This document shows, piece by piece, positions 43,024 to 51,475 of a stretch of DNA of 52,096 bases. Under the pieces are notes generated by a model. It worked only from the letters and a program-made list of their open reading frames with translations. It did not search any database and was not told the DNA's origin. How positions within the stretch are numbered: position 1 is the stretch's first letter; every line of letters starts with the position of its first letter. The DNA is from CAITNM01 sp037138055 (GTDB lineage Bacteria; Pseudomonadota; Alphaproteobacteria; Paracaedibacterales; CAITNM01), in assembly GCA_037138055.1 (NCBI GenBank), contig JBAXJB010000010.1, positions 1-52,096 of the forward strand, written 5' to 3'. The position numbers and the translations under genes are program-made.

Positions 43024-43646
43024 TGCATCCAGACCCTAATATCATATATCCAATCGAAGGTGTAACGCGGACGTGTTATCTTAAGAATATTATCACCAGT
43101 CCTCAAATTATTGTAGGTGATTATACTTACTACGATGATCCTATAGATATTTATAATTTCGAACGTAACGTTCTGTACCTTTTTGAATTTATGGGAGACA
43201 AACTCATTATTGGAAAATTCTGCCAAATAGCCACTGGTGTTCGGTTTATTATGAATGGAGGGAATCATGCTATGGATGGTGTTTCGGCATATCCATTTAA
43301 AGTAATGGGGAAATCTTGGGCTACTGCCCCTGTAAATGTTACAAGCAAAGGCGATACAGTTATCGGTAACGATGTATGGATAGGAAATGGCGTTACTTTC
43401 ATGCAAGGTATTACCGTTGGCGATGGGGCAATTATTGGCACTAATAGCCTTGTGACAAAAAATGTTGAGCCGTACACAATTGTAGGAGGTAACCCTGCAA
43501 AACCAATTCGTAAAAGGTTTGACGAAGAAACAATACCTTTTCTTTTGCAATTAGCCTGGTGGAATTGGCCTATCGAAAAAATCACAGAGCATTTGAATGC
43601 AATAATAAATGGTGATTTTGAAACGCTAAAAGCTATTCATTACTAA
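43020..43646 (+). CDS. CatB/Vat-type acetyltransferase
   Basis: A 208-residue hexapeptide-repeat acetyltransferase. LIIGKFCQIATGVRFIMNGGNHAMDGVSAYPF carries the conserved region with the catalytic His of type B chloramphenicol / streptogramin acetyltransferases. GDTVIGNDVWIGNGVTFMQGITVGDGAIIG gives the beta helix, and the VGGNPAKPIRKRF C-terminal segment completes the match. It is translationally coupled to the ABC exporter. It is a paralog of the protein at 21580 but closer to classical CatB. Resistance activity is untested. Confidence 0.85.
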   Translation: MMHPDPNIIYPIEGVTRTCYLKNIITSPQIIVGDYTYYDDPIDIYNFERNVLYLFEFMGDKLIIGKFCQIATGVRFIMNGGNHAMDGVSAYPFKVMGKSWATAPVNVTSKGDTVIGNDVWIGNGVTFMQGITVGDGAIIGTNSLVTKNVEPYTIVGGNPAKPIRKRFDEETIPFLLQLAWWNWPIEKITEHLNAIINGDFETLKAIHY

Positions 43647-43724
43647 ATTTCAATATTTAATTTCGATTTTGTAAGAATGATCAGCAAAAATAGAGCTTAC
43701 GCTTGTCTATTCACCTTTTGTTAA

Positions 43725-43753
43725 CTATTTCTGCTTTCTAATAGAAGAAATAG
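43725..43753 (+). other. Inverted repeat just before the L,D-transpeptidase ribosome binding site
   Basis: CTATTTCT (43725-43732) pairs with AGAAATAG (43746-43753) across a 13-base loop. The right arm touches the AGGGGG Shine-Dalgarno (43752-43757) of the gene starting at 43768. It may modulate translation or be an operator; there is no T tract to suggest termination. Confidence 0.3.
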
Positions 43754-43767
43754 GGGGCTGAAGTTTT

Positions 43768-44985
43768 ATGAAATATCTATTTTTTCTGTTAATGATTTTT
43801 GCGTTACACCCCAAGAGTGATTCCAAAAAAAATAATGAAGTCTGTGGTTTAAAATGTCAGGCAAACAAAGCAACGGCAGAATTAAATAAAAAGCCTTTTG
43901 TACCCGCGGCAACAGTTGCACCAAGTGATTCAGCCTTACCTTTAAACCATTTAAAAGAGCTTAGTCTTTTGCAAAAATTGCAAAAAGTTTTAAAAGCAAA
44001 GGAAGATGTGACACTTCCTGAATTTGCACCTAATCGTCCTTTGCGTCCAAGTGATAAGGACGATAATATCCCAGCATTGCGCCAGATTTTACAGTCTTTA
44101 GGGTATTTGGAAAAAGCTACTGATTCACCATTTTTTGATACAGAATTGGAAACAGCTGTAAAAGCTTTTCAAGCAGGGCATTGCATAGAACCAGATGGAA
44201 TTATTGGAGATGAAACCAAATCCAGAATTAACTGGAGTTATGAAAAACGCTTGAAAAAGATAGATGCTAGTATCGCGAAAATAAAAAATTTAGTGTTCAC
44301 AGATCGCACTGTAATTGTGAACATACCAACCTATACACTGCATGCATTTGAAGATCAAAAACTCAAAATGTGTATGAAGATTATTGTTGGGAAGCCTAAG
44401 CGTCCTACGCCGCAGATGACAAGTTATATTAATGGTGTGGAGTATAACCCAGCGTGGGTGGTGCCAAATACAATTCTTTTCGAAGATAAGCTGCCCCAAA
44501 TTCAAGAAGATAAAGAATTCTTTGAAAAGAATGATTTGCAAGTTTTTGATCATGATGAAAACGAGGTTGATCCTGGTACAGTTGATTGGAGTGAAGTAGA
44601 TATTCACGATTTTCCTTATATTTTCAAGCAAAGGCCTGGCAAAAAAAATGCCCTTGGTTTGTTGAAATTTAATCTGCAAAATGATGAATTTATTTACATG
44701 CATGATACGCCGCAACGAGAATTGTTTAAAAAATATTCGCGTGCTTTATCATCGGGTTGTATTCGGTTAGAGAAAGCTGGAAAATTTGCAAGTTGGTTGT
44801 TAGAGCTTGAAAAAGATGAAGTAAAAATAGCTATTGAGACAGACGAGACAAAAACAGAAACATTAGAAACGCCAATAACTGTATATATAACGTACATACC
44901 AGTTTGGGTTGATGAGCATCAAGGTGATGGGAAAGTGCTATGGGGAGATGACCCTTATAGCCTCGAGCCAAAGCCATTCTATTAA
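43768..44985 (+). CDS. L,D-transpeptidase (YcbB/LdtD-like)
   Basis: A 405-residue periplasmic enzyme that forms 3-3 crosslinks in peptidoglycan or attaches proteins to it. An N-terminal hydrophobic segment (MKYLFFLLMIFALHP) acts as signal or anchor. A peptidoglycan-binding domain lies at about residues 92-152 (LRQILQSLGYLEKAT..AVKAFQAGHCIEPDGIIGDETK). The YkuD catalytic domain includes H312 (MHDTPQRELF) and C331 (SSGCIRLEKAGK). The 3' end overlaps convergent ubiA by 48 bases. Confidence 0.9.
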   Translation: MKYLFFLLMIFALHPKSDSKKNNEVCGLKCQANKATAELNKKPFVPAATVAPSDSALPLNHLKELSLLQKLQKVLKAKEDVTLPEFAPNRPLRPSDKDDNIPALRQILQSLGYLEKATDSPFFDTELETAVKAFQAGHCIEPDGIIGDETKSRINWSYEKRLKKIDASIAKIKNLVFTDRTVIVNIPTYTLHAFEDQKLKMCMKIIVGKPKRPTPQMTSYINGVEYNPAWVVPNTILFEDKLPQIQEDKEFFEKNDLQVFDHDENEVDPGTVDWSEVDIHDFPYIFKQRPGKKNALGLLKFNLQNDEFIYMHDTPQRELFKKYSRALSSGCIRLEKAGKFASWLLELEKDEVKIAIETDETKTETLETPITVYITYIPVWVDEHQGDGKVLWGDDPYSLEPKPFY

Positions 44986-45864
44986 TCCCCAAAAGTGGCA
45001 AAGTCCAAAAATTCTAATACTGTTTTGTGAATCGTTTGGGCTCCATTGTTTTAAAAGAATTTGCAAAAATAAGAAGCCTATACCTACCGGAATAATGCCA
45101 TTTATCTCAAAAAATATAAGCAGCGTGATATGTAGCAATAAATTGATGCATGTTAACCAGGTTTTAGGGGCATGGCGCATGACAATGGCTGTTGATTTTA
45201 CATTGGCTTTTAAATCATCGGAAATATCGGCGAATGCATAAATGGTGTCGTAAAAAATTGTCCATAAAACCAAACTTGCGAATAAGCATAGAAGTTGCCA
45301 AGAAAACGTAAGCGCTGAAACGTGAGCAATCGCAATAAGCAACCCAATATTAAACGTGAACCCTAAAAATAGTTGAGGCCAAAAGGTGAAGCGCTTCATG
45401 AATGGATAAATGATCATAAGAATTGCCGCAACAACACTTATGCATTTGGCTGCTGGGCTTAAGAATATCCAGATACATACGCCAATGCTTAGTAGAAAGC
45501 TTAAGAAAATGTATGCTTTTGTTTTGGTAAGCAGGTTGGCTGCTAAAGGCCTTGATTTTGTACGTTCAACTTTTGCGTCTATGTCTTTATCAACCAAGTC
45601 ATTAATAACACAACCAGCGCTGCGTAAGGCAACTGCGCCAATGAAAAATAGAATATAGTCAAAAAGACTACCATGGCTAATTGCAAGCCCACAAAAACAT
45701 GGCCACAGTAGTAACCATATGCCAATGGGTCTATGTAGGCGCGCCAGGTGAATGTATGGTAGAAACTGTATAGGACTAAAAAATTTAAAATTATGACACG
45801 ACTTTACCTTACCCAAACCTTGAATGCAGGGCAAATTATTGAGCTGACTAAGGATCAACGCCAT
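44938..45864 (-). CDS. ubiA: 4-hydroxybenzoate polyprenyltransferase UbiA
   Basis: An inner-membrane prenyltransferase that attaches the IspB-made chain to 4-hydroxybenzoate for ubiquinone. The two Asp motifs are CVINDLVDKDID and YDTIYAFADISDD, with HRPIGIWLLLWP in the first helix. The start is uncertain: the core begins at about residue 35 of this frame (YIHLARLHRPIG), there is no Met between residue 1 and there, and the 5' end overlaps the divergent rsmE gene by 72 bases. A TTG at 45816 is another choice. Function is firm, the start is not. Confidence 0.88.
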   Translation of the reverse strand: MALILSQLNNLPCIQGLGKVKSCHNFKFFSPIQFLPYIHLARLHRPIGIWLLLWPCFCGLAISHGSLFDYILFFIGAVALRSAGCVINDLVDKDIDAKVERTKSRPLAANLLTKTKAYIFLSFLLSIGVCIWIFLSPAAKCISVVAAILMIIYPFMKRFTFWPQLFLGFTFNIGLLIAIAHVSALTFSWQLLCLFASLVLWTIFYDTIYAFADISDDLKANVKSTAIVMRHAPKTWLTCINLLLHITLLIFFEINGIIPVGIGFLFLQILLKQWSPNDSQNSIRIFGLCHFWGLIEWLWLEAIRVISP

Positions 45865-46464
45865 TACTTAGAAAAGGTTTTACGCTTTGAGCGAGGTCAG
45901 CATTTTTTTGGATTTAATGAACAATGTGGTGAATGGAAAATTGTTTACGAAAAACCAAGTTATAAGTGCTTAGATCAAATGCGTCCTCCTGAAAAAACTC
46001 AGCCTTGTTGGTTGGCATTTTCTCCTATTAAAAATGATCCAATGAATTTTTTGATAGAAAAAGCAACGGAACTTGGGGTCACAGATCTGCAGCCAATAAT
46101 GTGTGAACGAACTAATAGCCACCGCTTAAATATTGAACGTTTGATTAAAAATACGCAGGAAGCTTCGCAGCAATGTGAACGACTTGATGTGCCAAAAGTT
46201 CACGCGTCATTGGCTTTAAGGGAATTTTTAAATACGTTAACGAGTGATATTCACTGGTATGCAGCATTGGAACGATCTGATTCTGCTGATACTGTAATAG
46301 AATTTCCTGCTGGGTTTATTATTGGTCCAGAAGGCGGGTGGTCAGTCCAAGAACAGGGCATGTTAAAAAAATGCGCTCGTCCTATTTCTCTTGGAAAAAA
46401 TATATTGCGGGCAGAAACTGCAGCTATAGTTTGTTTAAGTGCCGGAATATTTCAAAAAATATAG
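45793..46464 (+). CDS. rsmE: 16S rRNA m3U1498 methyltransferase RsmE
   Basis: A SPOUT-class methyltransferase of 223 residues. It has a PUA-like N-terminal part (TRLYLTQTLNAGQIIELTKDQRHYLEKVLRF). The knotted C-terminal domain has the diagnostic FIIGPEGGWSVQE and LGKNILRAETAAIVCLSAG. It overlaps the 5' end of the ubiA frame on the opposite strand. Confidence 0.93.
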   Translation: MTRLYLTQTLNAGQIIELTKDQRHYLEKVLRFERGQHFFGFNEQCGEWKIVYEKPSYKCLDQMRPPEKTQPCWLAFSPIKNDPMNFLIEKATELGVTDLQPIMCERTNSHRLNIERLIKNTQEASQQCERLDVPKVHASLALREFLNTLTSDIHWYAALERSDSADTVIEFPAGFIIGPEGGWSVQEQGMLKKCARPISLGKNILRAETAAIVCLSAGIFQKI

Positions 46465-46542
46465 TTGGTAATTTTCACAAGATAGCTTCCGATTTTGTTG
46501 GTTTTTTGTTACTCTATATGTGTGTTGATTGCGGAGAAATGT

Positions 46543-47706
46543 GTGAAGAAGATTTTAAATTGCTTTATTTTTTTTGTTTTGGTTTTTTTAAATCCTTCGA
46601 ATGCGCATGCTAATAACTTTGCATACATGATTGTTGATGGTCAGTCTGGAAAAGTTATGGCAAGTCACCGTGCTGATGAACTTCGCCCTCCGGCATCATT
46701 AACTAAAATCATGACTTTGTATTTAATTTTCGAAGCTATTCAAAATGGTAAAATAAACCTGACAACACGATTTTCAGTTTCTAAACGAGCAACGCAACAA
46801 GAGCCATGCAACTTATGGCTAAAGATGGGCTCAACAATCAGTGTAAAAGACATTATCTACGCGTTGGTTACTAGGTCAGCTAATGATATGTCGGTAACCA
46901 TTGCCGAGGGTCTTTCAGGGAGTGTTGAAAAATTTTCTGAACTGATGAATCAAAAAGCAAAAGAATTAGGAATGACGCGCACAAAATTTTATAATCCCAC
47001 AGGTCTACCTGATAGAAGACAAGTTACAACAGCTAAAGATATGATGACTTTGGCCAGGGCCCTTCACAAAAATTTCCCCAAAGAATACGCGTATTTTAAA
47101 ACAAAAACCTTTAGTTTTAATGGCAAGCCTATACGTAACCATAACCGCATGTTGAATTCATTTACTGGGTGCGATGGCATTAAAACTGGATTTACTTTTG
47201 CATCTAGATTTAACATTAGTGTGTCCGCTCAGCGAATTGCCGCTGATGGAAAGCCAATTCGTGTTTTTGCTGTAGTGCTTGGCGGGCAGACGTCTGTTTC
47301 ACGAGATAAAAAAACGGCAGAATTAATGGAAAAGGCATTCAAGAAACTTCATGCCACGCCCAGAATGCAAGAAGTTGTTGCAACACAAGATGATGTTGCT
47401 GAAGCAGATCAAATTGATCAACTAGTAGAGGAAACTGAAGTCGCAGAAGTAAACGAGCATATTCAGGAATTATCACAACCTGTACAGTCATTACCGAAAG
47501 CTAACAATAGAAGAAGTCGAAAAAATTCAAAAGCGAAACCTAAACCTAAACAAGTTAAGCCATCACCAGTAGTGAGACCAAGTCAAATTTCTGTTAGTTT
47601 GAGCGATCCTATAGAAGAAATTATTAAAAATCCTTTGAATGTTGATATTAATCGAGATCTTCCTGCTGGTTGGGTAAAAGCAAAACCAAACTTTAAATCA
47701 TCATAA
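46543..47706 (+). CDS. D-alanyl-D-alanine carboxypeptidase (S11, DacA/DacC type)
   Basis: A periplasmic penicillin-binding protein that trims the terminal D-Ala of peptidoglycan peptides. The GTG at 46543 is chosen because a GGAG ribosome binding site precedes it and it opens a clean signal peptide (VKKILNCFIFFVLVFLNPSNAHA). The motifs SLTK (residues 52-55), SAN (112-114) and KTG (214-216) are intact. A long Lys/Pro/Arg-rich C-terminal tail (about residues 300-387) replaces the usual amphipathic anchor. Tetrapeptide products would feed the L,D-transpeptidase two genes upstream. Confidence 0.93.
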   Translation: MKKILNCFIFFVLVFLNPSNAHANNFAYMIVDGQSGKVMASHRADELRPPASLTKIMTLYLIFEAIQNGKINLTTRFSVSKRATQQEPCNLWLKMGSTISVKDIIYALVTRSANDMSVTIAEGLSGSVEKFSELMNQKAKELGMTRTKFYNPTGLPDRRQVTTAKDMMTLARALHKNFPKEYAYFKTKTFSFNGKPIRNHNRMLNSFTGCDGIKTGFTFASRFNISVSAQRIAADGKPIRVFAVVLGGQTSVSRDKKTAELMEKAFKKLHATPRMQEVVATQDDVAEADQIDQLVEETEVAEVNEHIQELSQPVQSLPKANNRRSRKNSKAKPKPKQVKPSPVVRPSQISVSLSDPIEEIIKNPLNVDINRDLPAGWVKAKPNFKSS

Positions 47707-47734
47707 TAAGTTTGCGCATTACGACAGCCTATAA

Positions 47735-47776
47735 ATTAAATAAATATTAATATTCAATATGTAATATATAAATAAC
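47735..47776 (+). promoter_or_regulatory. Shared AT-rich upstream element, copy C
   Basis: It begins ATTAAATAAATATTAATATT and includes CAATATG followed by ATATATAAATAAC. It aligns with copy B (34835) allowing one gap on each side and ends 22 bases before the exported protein gene at 47798. Confidence 0.35.
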
Positions 47777-47797
47777 AAAATATATTTTGAGATCTGT

Positions 47798-48256
47798 ATG
47801 AGAATGTTAATTTGCAACTGTATGGTTTTATTGTCGGTGTCGTTGTTACAGGCGGCTGATGTAGAAGGTGGTTTTTTAGCTGCGTTAATGGCTAGGGCTC
47901 AACCTCATGCTAATCCAGAGTCTCCAGAGCATAAAAATGGAGAAATTCTTGAACATGCAAATGTAGAAAATTCAGTAGTATCATTACCTTCTCAGGCTGA
48001 GGTTTTAGAGGGGCAAGTTGGTAATGCTGAGTTGAAACAGAAAGGTGATGCTATTTTAGGCAGCGCAAATGCACCTGACCCAGTGCGTGATGAACTGCAT
48101 AAGCAAGAAACAGTGGAACATTTAAAAAAATATCCAGTTGTTTCAGGGCAAGGGCCAAACGAAGATGAATCCGAACTTGATTTAATGCTAGAAGCAAACC
48201 TAGACGGTGTAGGTGCTGTGCGTATGGCTAAACCTGCGGTGGAAAAAGCTGGTTAG
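47798..48256 (+). CDS. Small exported acidic protein, unknown
   Basis: A 152-residue protein with a signal peptide (MRMLICNCMVLLSVSLLQA, cleavage before ADVEGG) and an acidic, low-hydrophobicity mature part rich in Glu, Asn, Ala and Val, probably partly disordered. No family is recognised. It ends 2 bases before the convergent fabF stop. The upstream element resembles those of the exported paralogs at 34274 and 34900, so the three may be co-regulated. Confidence 0.65.
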   Translation: MRMLICNCMVLLSVSLLQAADVEGGFLAALMARAQPHANPESPEHKNGEILEHANVENSVVSLPSQAEVLEGQVGNAELKQKGDAILGSANAPDPVRDELHKQETVEHLKKYPVVSGQGPNEDESELDLMLEANLDGVGAVRMAKPAVEKAG

Positions 48257-48258
48257 GT

Positions 48259-49533
48259 TTAAGGAGCTTTCCCAAATATTAAGGATGCGTTTGTTCCGCC
48301 AAATCCAAACGAGTTTGACATAACATAATTGAGCTTCTTTTCTTGTGCTGTGTGTGGCACGAAATTAAGGTCACATCCTTCAGATGGCTCATCAAGGTTT
48401 AATGTGGGGGGCAATATTCCATTTTGCATCGCAAAAATGGAGAAAATTGATTCCACAGCGCCTGCTGCTCCTAACAGGTGACCAGTTGCAGACTTGGTTG
48501 ATGATACTGCTAATTTGTAGCTGTGATCGCCAAATAGGCGCTTTATGGCTGTAACTTCAATGGGATCACCAACTGGTGTAGAGGTGCCATGAGCATTGAT
48601 ATAATCAATCTCTTCTGGTGCAAGGCCTGCATTTTTTAAGGCAGCGCGCATGGCACGGAAAGCACCGCCACCATCTTCAGCGGGAGATGTTATATGATGA
48701 GCGTCACCAGACATACCATAGCCAAGAACTTCCGCATAAATTTTAGCGCCACGCTTCTTCGCGTGTTCATATTCTTCTAGGACAACAATTCCTGAGCCTT
48801 CACCCATGACGAAACCATCACGGTTTCTATCCCAAGGGCGAGAAGCTTTAGTAGGATTGTCATTAAATGCTGTTGAAAGAGTACGAGAGGCGGCGAATCC
48901 AGCCATGCCAGCGCGACAAACGGCTGCTTCTGCCCCGCCTGCAACCATAACGTCTGCATCATCAAGCATAATCATGCGGGCTGCGTCACCAATAGAATGC
49001 GCACCTGTTGCACAGGCTGTGACAACAGCGTGATTTGGTCCTTGAAATCCATGACGAATGGAAACTTGGCCAGAAGCGAGGTTAATTAGGCTTGCTGGAA
49101 TAAAGAAAGGGCTAACGCGTCGTGCACCTTGTTGGAGCAGCGTGACAGAAGTTTCATAAATCCACGGAAGGCCGCCGATTCCTGAGCCAATGGTTACGCC
49201 TGTGCGTTCTCTGCCTTCACTATCAGTAGGTTGCCATCCAGAATCTTTTACTGCTTCATCTGCAGCTGCTATAGCATACAAAATAAAACGGTCAATTTTG
49301 CGTTGTTCTTTAGGCTCTAAATAGTCAGAAGCATTAAAGAGCCCTGGTTGTATTGGTGCATCACTTGGTTGAAGTGGAAGCGACCCAGCAATTTTTGCTG
49401 AGAGATCCGACACATCAAAAGCATCAATCGAGCTAATGCCAGATTGACTAGAGATTAACTTTTCCCAAGTTAGTTGGGCACCATTTGCCAGTGGCGTAAT
49501 GGCGCCAACACCAGTAACAACGACTCTTCTCAT
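48259..49533 (-). CDS. fabF: 3-oxoacyl-ACP synthase II FabF
   Basis: A 424-residue elongating condensing enzyme of type II fatty acid synthesis. The active-site Cys is C174 in VTACATGAHSIGDAA, and the His residues lie in NAHGTSTPVGD and KSATGHLLGAAGAVE. The C-terminal SNSFGFGGTNASLIF is diagnostic. It is 5 bases downstream of acpP, a common pairing. Confidence 0.97.
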   Translation of the reverse strand: MRRVVVTGVGAITPLANGAQLTWEKLISSQSGISSIDAFDVSDLSAKIAGSLPLQPSDAPIQPGLFNASDYLEPKEQRKIDRFILYAIAAADEAVKDSGWQPTDSEGRERTGVTIGSGIGGLPWIYETSVTLLQQGARRVSPFFIPASLINLASGQVSIRHGFQGPNHAVVTACATGAHSIGDAARMIMLDDADVMVAGGAEAAVCRAGMAGFAASRTLSTAFNDNPTKASRPWDRNRDGFVMGEGSGIVVLEEYEHAKKRGAKIYAEVLGYGMSGDAHHITSPAEDGGGAFRAMRAALKNAGLAPEEIDYINAHGTSTPVGDPIEVTAIKRLFGDHSYKLAVSSTKSATGHLLGAAGAVESIFSIFAMQNGILPPTLNLDEPSEGCDLNFVPHTAQEKKLNYVMSNSFGFGGTNASLIFGKAP

Positions 49534-49538
49534 TGTAT

Positions 49539-49775
49539 TTAATTAATTTTTTCCTGGAGATACACGATAGCTGAGCCAACTGTTGTTAGCTTTTGTGCAG
49601 CGTCATCGGGAATTTCGCATTTGAATTCTTCTTCGAACTTCATTACAAGTTCAACTTGATCAAGACTATCTGCGCCGAGATCGTCAACAAAATTTGCACC
49701 GTCAATAACTTTTGAGGCATCTACGCCAAGATGATCGACAACAATTTGTTTTACGCGTGCGGTAATATCAGACAT
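49539..49775 (-). CDS. acpP: Acyl carrier protein
   Basis: The 78-residue carrier of fatty-acyl intermediates. The phosphopantetheine Ser is S37 in DDLGADSLDQVELVM. It is acidic and of standard length. AAGG precedes the ATG. The 146-base gap upstream (49776-49921) must hold the promoter of the acpP-fabF pair. Confidence 0.97.
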   Translation of the reverse strand: MSDITARVKQIVVDHLGVDASKVIDGANFVDDLGADSLDQVELVMKFEEEFKCEIPDDAAQKLTTVGSAIVYLQEKIN

Positions 49776-49921
49776 GAAACCTTCACTGAGTTAATTTGTT
49801 AATTGTGGTTAAGATTTAGCCGTGTTTTTGAGAAAATACAAGAACAAAACGCATGGCATGTGTATAAATGAATATTTAATATGCTAAATACCTTTTAAAA
49901 CTTCATTGCAACTGCGATTGG

Positions 49922-51022
49922 CTAGACATTAAATCTAAAATGGAAAATGTCCCCGTCATGCACAAGGTAGTCTCGTCCTTCTTGACGAAGCTTCCCTAAA
50001 GTTTTTGCGCCTTGTTCGCCCTGACACGTAACGTAGTCTTCGTATGCTATGGTTTCAGCGCAAATGAAGCCACGTTCAAAATCGGTGTGGATAGCACCTG
50101 CTGCCTGAGGGGCTTTGGCGCCTTTATGCACAGTCCATGCGCGTGCTTCTTTTGGACCGATGGTGAAAAATGTTAATAAGTCCAACAATCCATACCCAGC
50201 ACGAATAACTTGACGTAGCCCAGTTTCTTTTAGTCCTAAGGACTGTAAAAATTCTTGTTGTTCTGCTTCGTCGTTGAGGCTGGAAACCTCAGCTTCTATT
50301 GCAGCAGAAATAATAACGGCAGAATCACCCCTGCTTTTGGCATATGCTATAACTTTTTCGGTAAAGCTATTACCTGTTGCAGCTTCTTCTTCTGACACAT
50401 TACACACATACAAAATGGGTTTAGATGTAAGCAATTGTAGTTGTTCAAAGGTCTCTTTTTCTGTTTCAGCTATTTTAGCTGCTTTTGCAGGTTTGCCTTC
50501 TTGTAGCAGGGGCAATACCTTTTGAATTACCTCTAAAATTTCTTTTGCTTCTTTATCATTGCCACGGGCGCGTTTTTCTAAATTTGAAATACGCTTTTCT
50601 ACTGACTCAAGATCAGCTAAAAGCAGTTCAGTTTCTATAGTGGTAAGGTCCCGAATAGGATCGACAAATCCATCTACGTGAGTGATGTCATCATCTTCAA
50701 AGCAGCGTAGTACATGCAAGATAGCATCAACACTTCTGATATGTCCTAAGAACTGGTTACCAAGTCCTTCACCTTTGCTAGCGCCACGTACTAGACCTGC
50801 AATATCAACAAATTCAAGTTGGGTTGGAATAATTTTTTGCGAACTAGCAAGCTTGGCCAAAATCTCTAGGCGATCATCGGGCACACCTACGCGTCCAACG
50901 TTAGGTTCAATAGTGCAAAACGGATAGTTTGCTGCTTGTGCAGCTGCAGTTGCTGTTAACGCATTAAATAAGGTTGATTTACCAACATTTGGTAGACCAA
51001 CAATTCCACAATTAAATCCCAT
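49922..51022 (-). CDS. ychF: Ribosome-binding ATPase YchF/OLA1
   Basis: An Obg-family P-loop protein that prefers ATP, linked to oxidative-stress control. The ATG at 51022 gives the conserved start MGFNCGIVGLPNVGKSTLFNALT; an upstream in-frame Met at 51079 has no support. The product has 366 residues with a central coiled coil (about 125-205) and a C-terminal TGS domain (LLTFFTIGPKEARAWTV...AGAIHTDFERGFICAE). Monocistronic by position. Confidence 0.96.
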   Translation of the reverse strand: MGFNCGIVGLPNVGKSTLFNALTATAAAQAANYPFCTIEPNVGRVGVPDDRLEILAKLASSQKIIPTQLEFVDIAGLVRGASKGEGLGNQFLGHIRSVDAILHVLRCFEDDDITHVDGFVDPIRDLTTIETELLLADLESVEKRISNLEKRARGNDKEAKEILEVIQKVLPLLQEGKPAKAAKIAETEKETFEQLQLLTSKPILYVCNVSEEEAATGNSFTEKVIAYAKSRGDSAVIISAAIEAEVSSLNDEAEQQEFLQSLGLKETGLRQVIRAGYGLLDLLTFFTIGPKEARAWTVHKGAKAPQAAGAIHTDFERGFICAETIAYEDYVTCQGEQGAKTLGKLRQEGRDYLVHDGDIFHFRFNV

Positions 51023-51121
51023 ATTATTCTCAAGTCTATTTTTGTTCACTAATGTGGCGAATTTCGGGAAAAACAGCAAGGGTTTGTGGATTTTTCTATA
51101 TTGCCTTTTTTACTAACCCCA

Positions 51122-51150
51122 TAGACAAATTTTCTTGTGAAAGCTAATAT
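51122..51150 (+). promoter_or_regulatory. Candidate promoter of tRNA-Arg
   Basis: TAGACA (51122-51127) and TAATAT (51145-51150) are 17 bases apart, with the -10 ending 9 bases before the tRNA. A good match to the housekeeping consensus. Confidence 0.5.
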
Positions 51151-51159
51151 TTGCCTGTG

Positions 51160-51236
51160 GTTCCCGTAGCTCAGCAGGATAGAGCGCAAGATTCCTAATC
51201 TTGAGGCCATGAGTTCGAATCTCGTCGGGAACGCCA
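51160..51236 (+). tRNA. tRNA-Arg (anticodon CCT)
   Basis: A 77-base cloverleaf with encoded CCA. The acceptor stem pairs GTTCCCG with CGGGAAC, and discriminator G precedes CCA. The anticodon stem CAAGA/TCTTG encloses TTCCTAA, giving anticodon CCT for the codon AGG. tRNA-Arg(CCT) 3' ends are a common integration target, and the sequence downstream looks like mobile-element DNA. Confidence 0.96.
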
Positions 51237-51282
51237 GTTATATAAATGGTTATGGGGATTTCTAAATTATCAAAAATTCTTC

Positions 51283-51301
51283 GGGGTTACGCCGGGGTTA
51301 C
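51283..51301 (+). repeat. Tandem GGGGTTAC pair
   Basis: GGGGTTAC at 51283-51290 and again at 51294-51301, 11 bases apart (one helical turn), separated by GCC. The site is 47 bases after the tRNA-Arg end. It may be an arm-type binding site of an integrase or an ordinary short duplication. Confidence 0.35.
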
Positions 51302-51475
51302 ATTTTGAAGTAAATTAAGCCTCACTTTTTTGTAAACATTAAGTGTACATAAACTGTGTCTTTAATTTTTTTCACTTTCTCTGTGAAAAGGATTTGAAAA
51401 AACACAACTTGAAGAAATATGGAAAAGGTACAATACAAATATTTTTTCTGAGACCCCATAAAAAGGTCATTTTTG

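Noticed and set aside
42978..43550. 190-codon minus-strand frame inside the CatB gene
   Set aside because: Shadow of the acetyltransferase; no signal or domain, and the plus-strand protein matches a family along its whole length.
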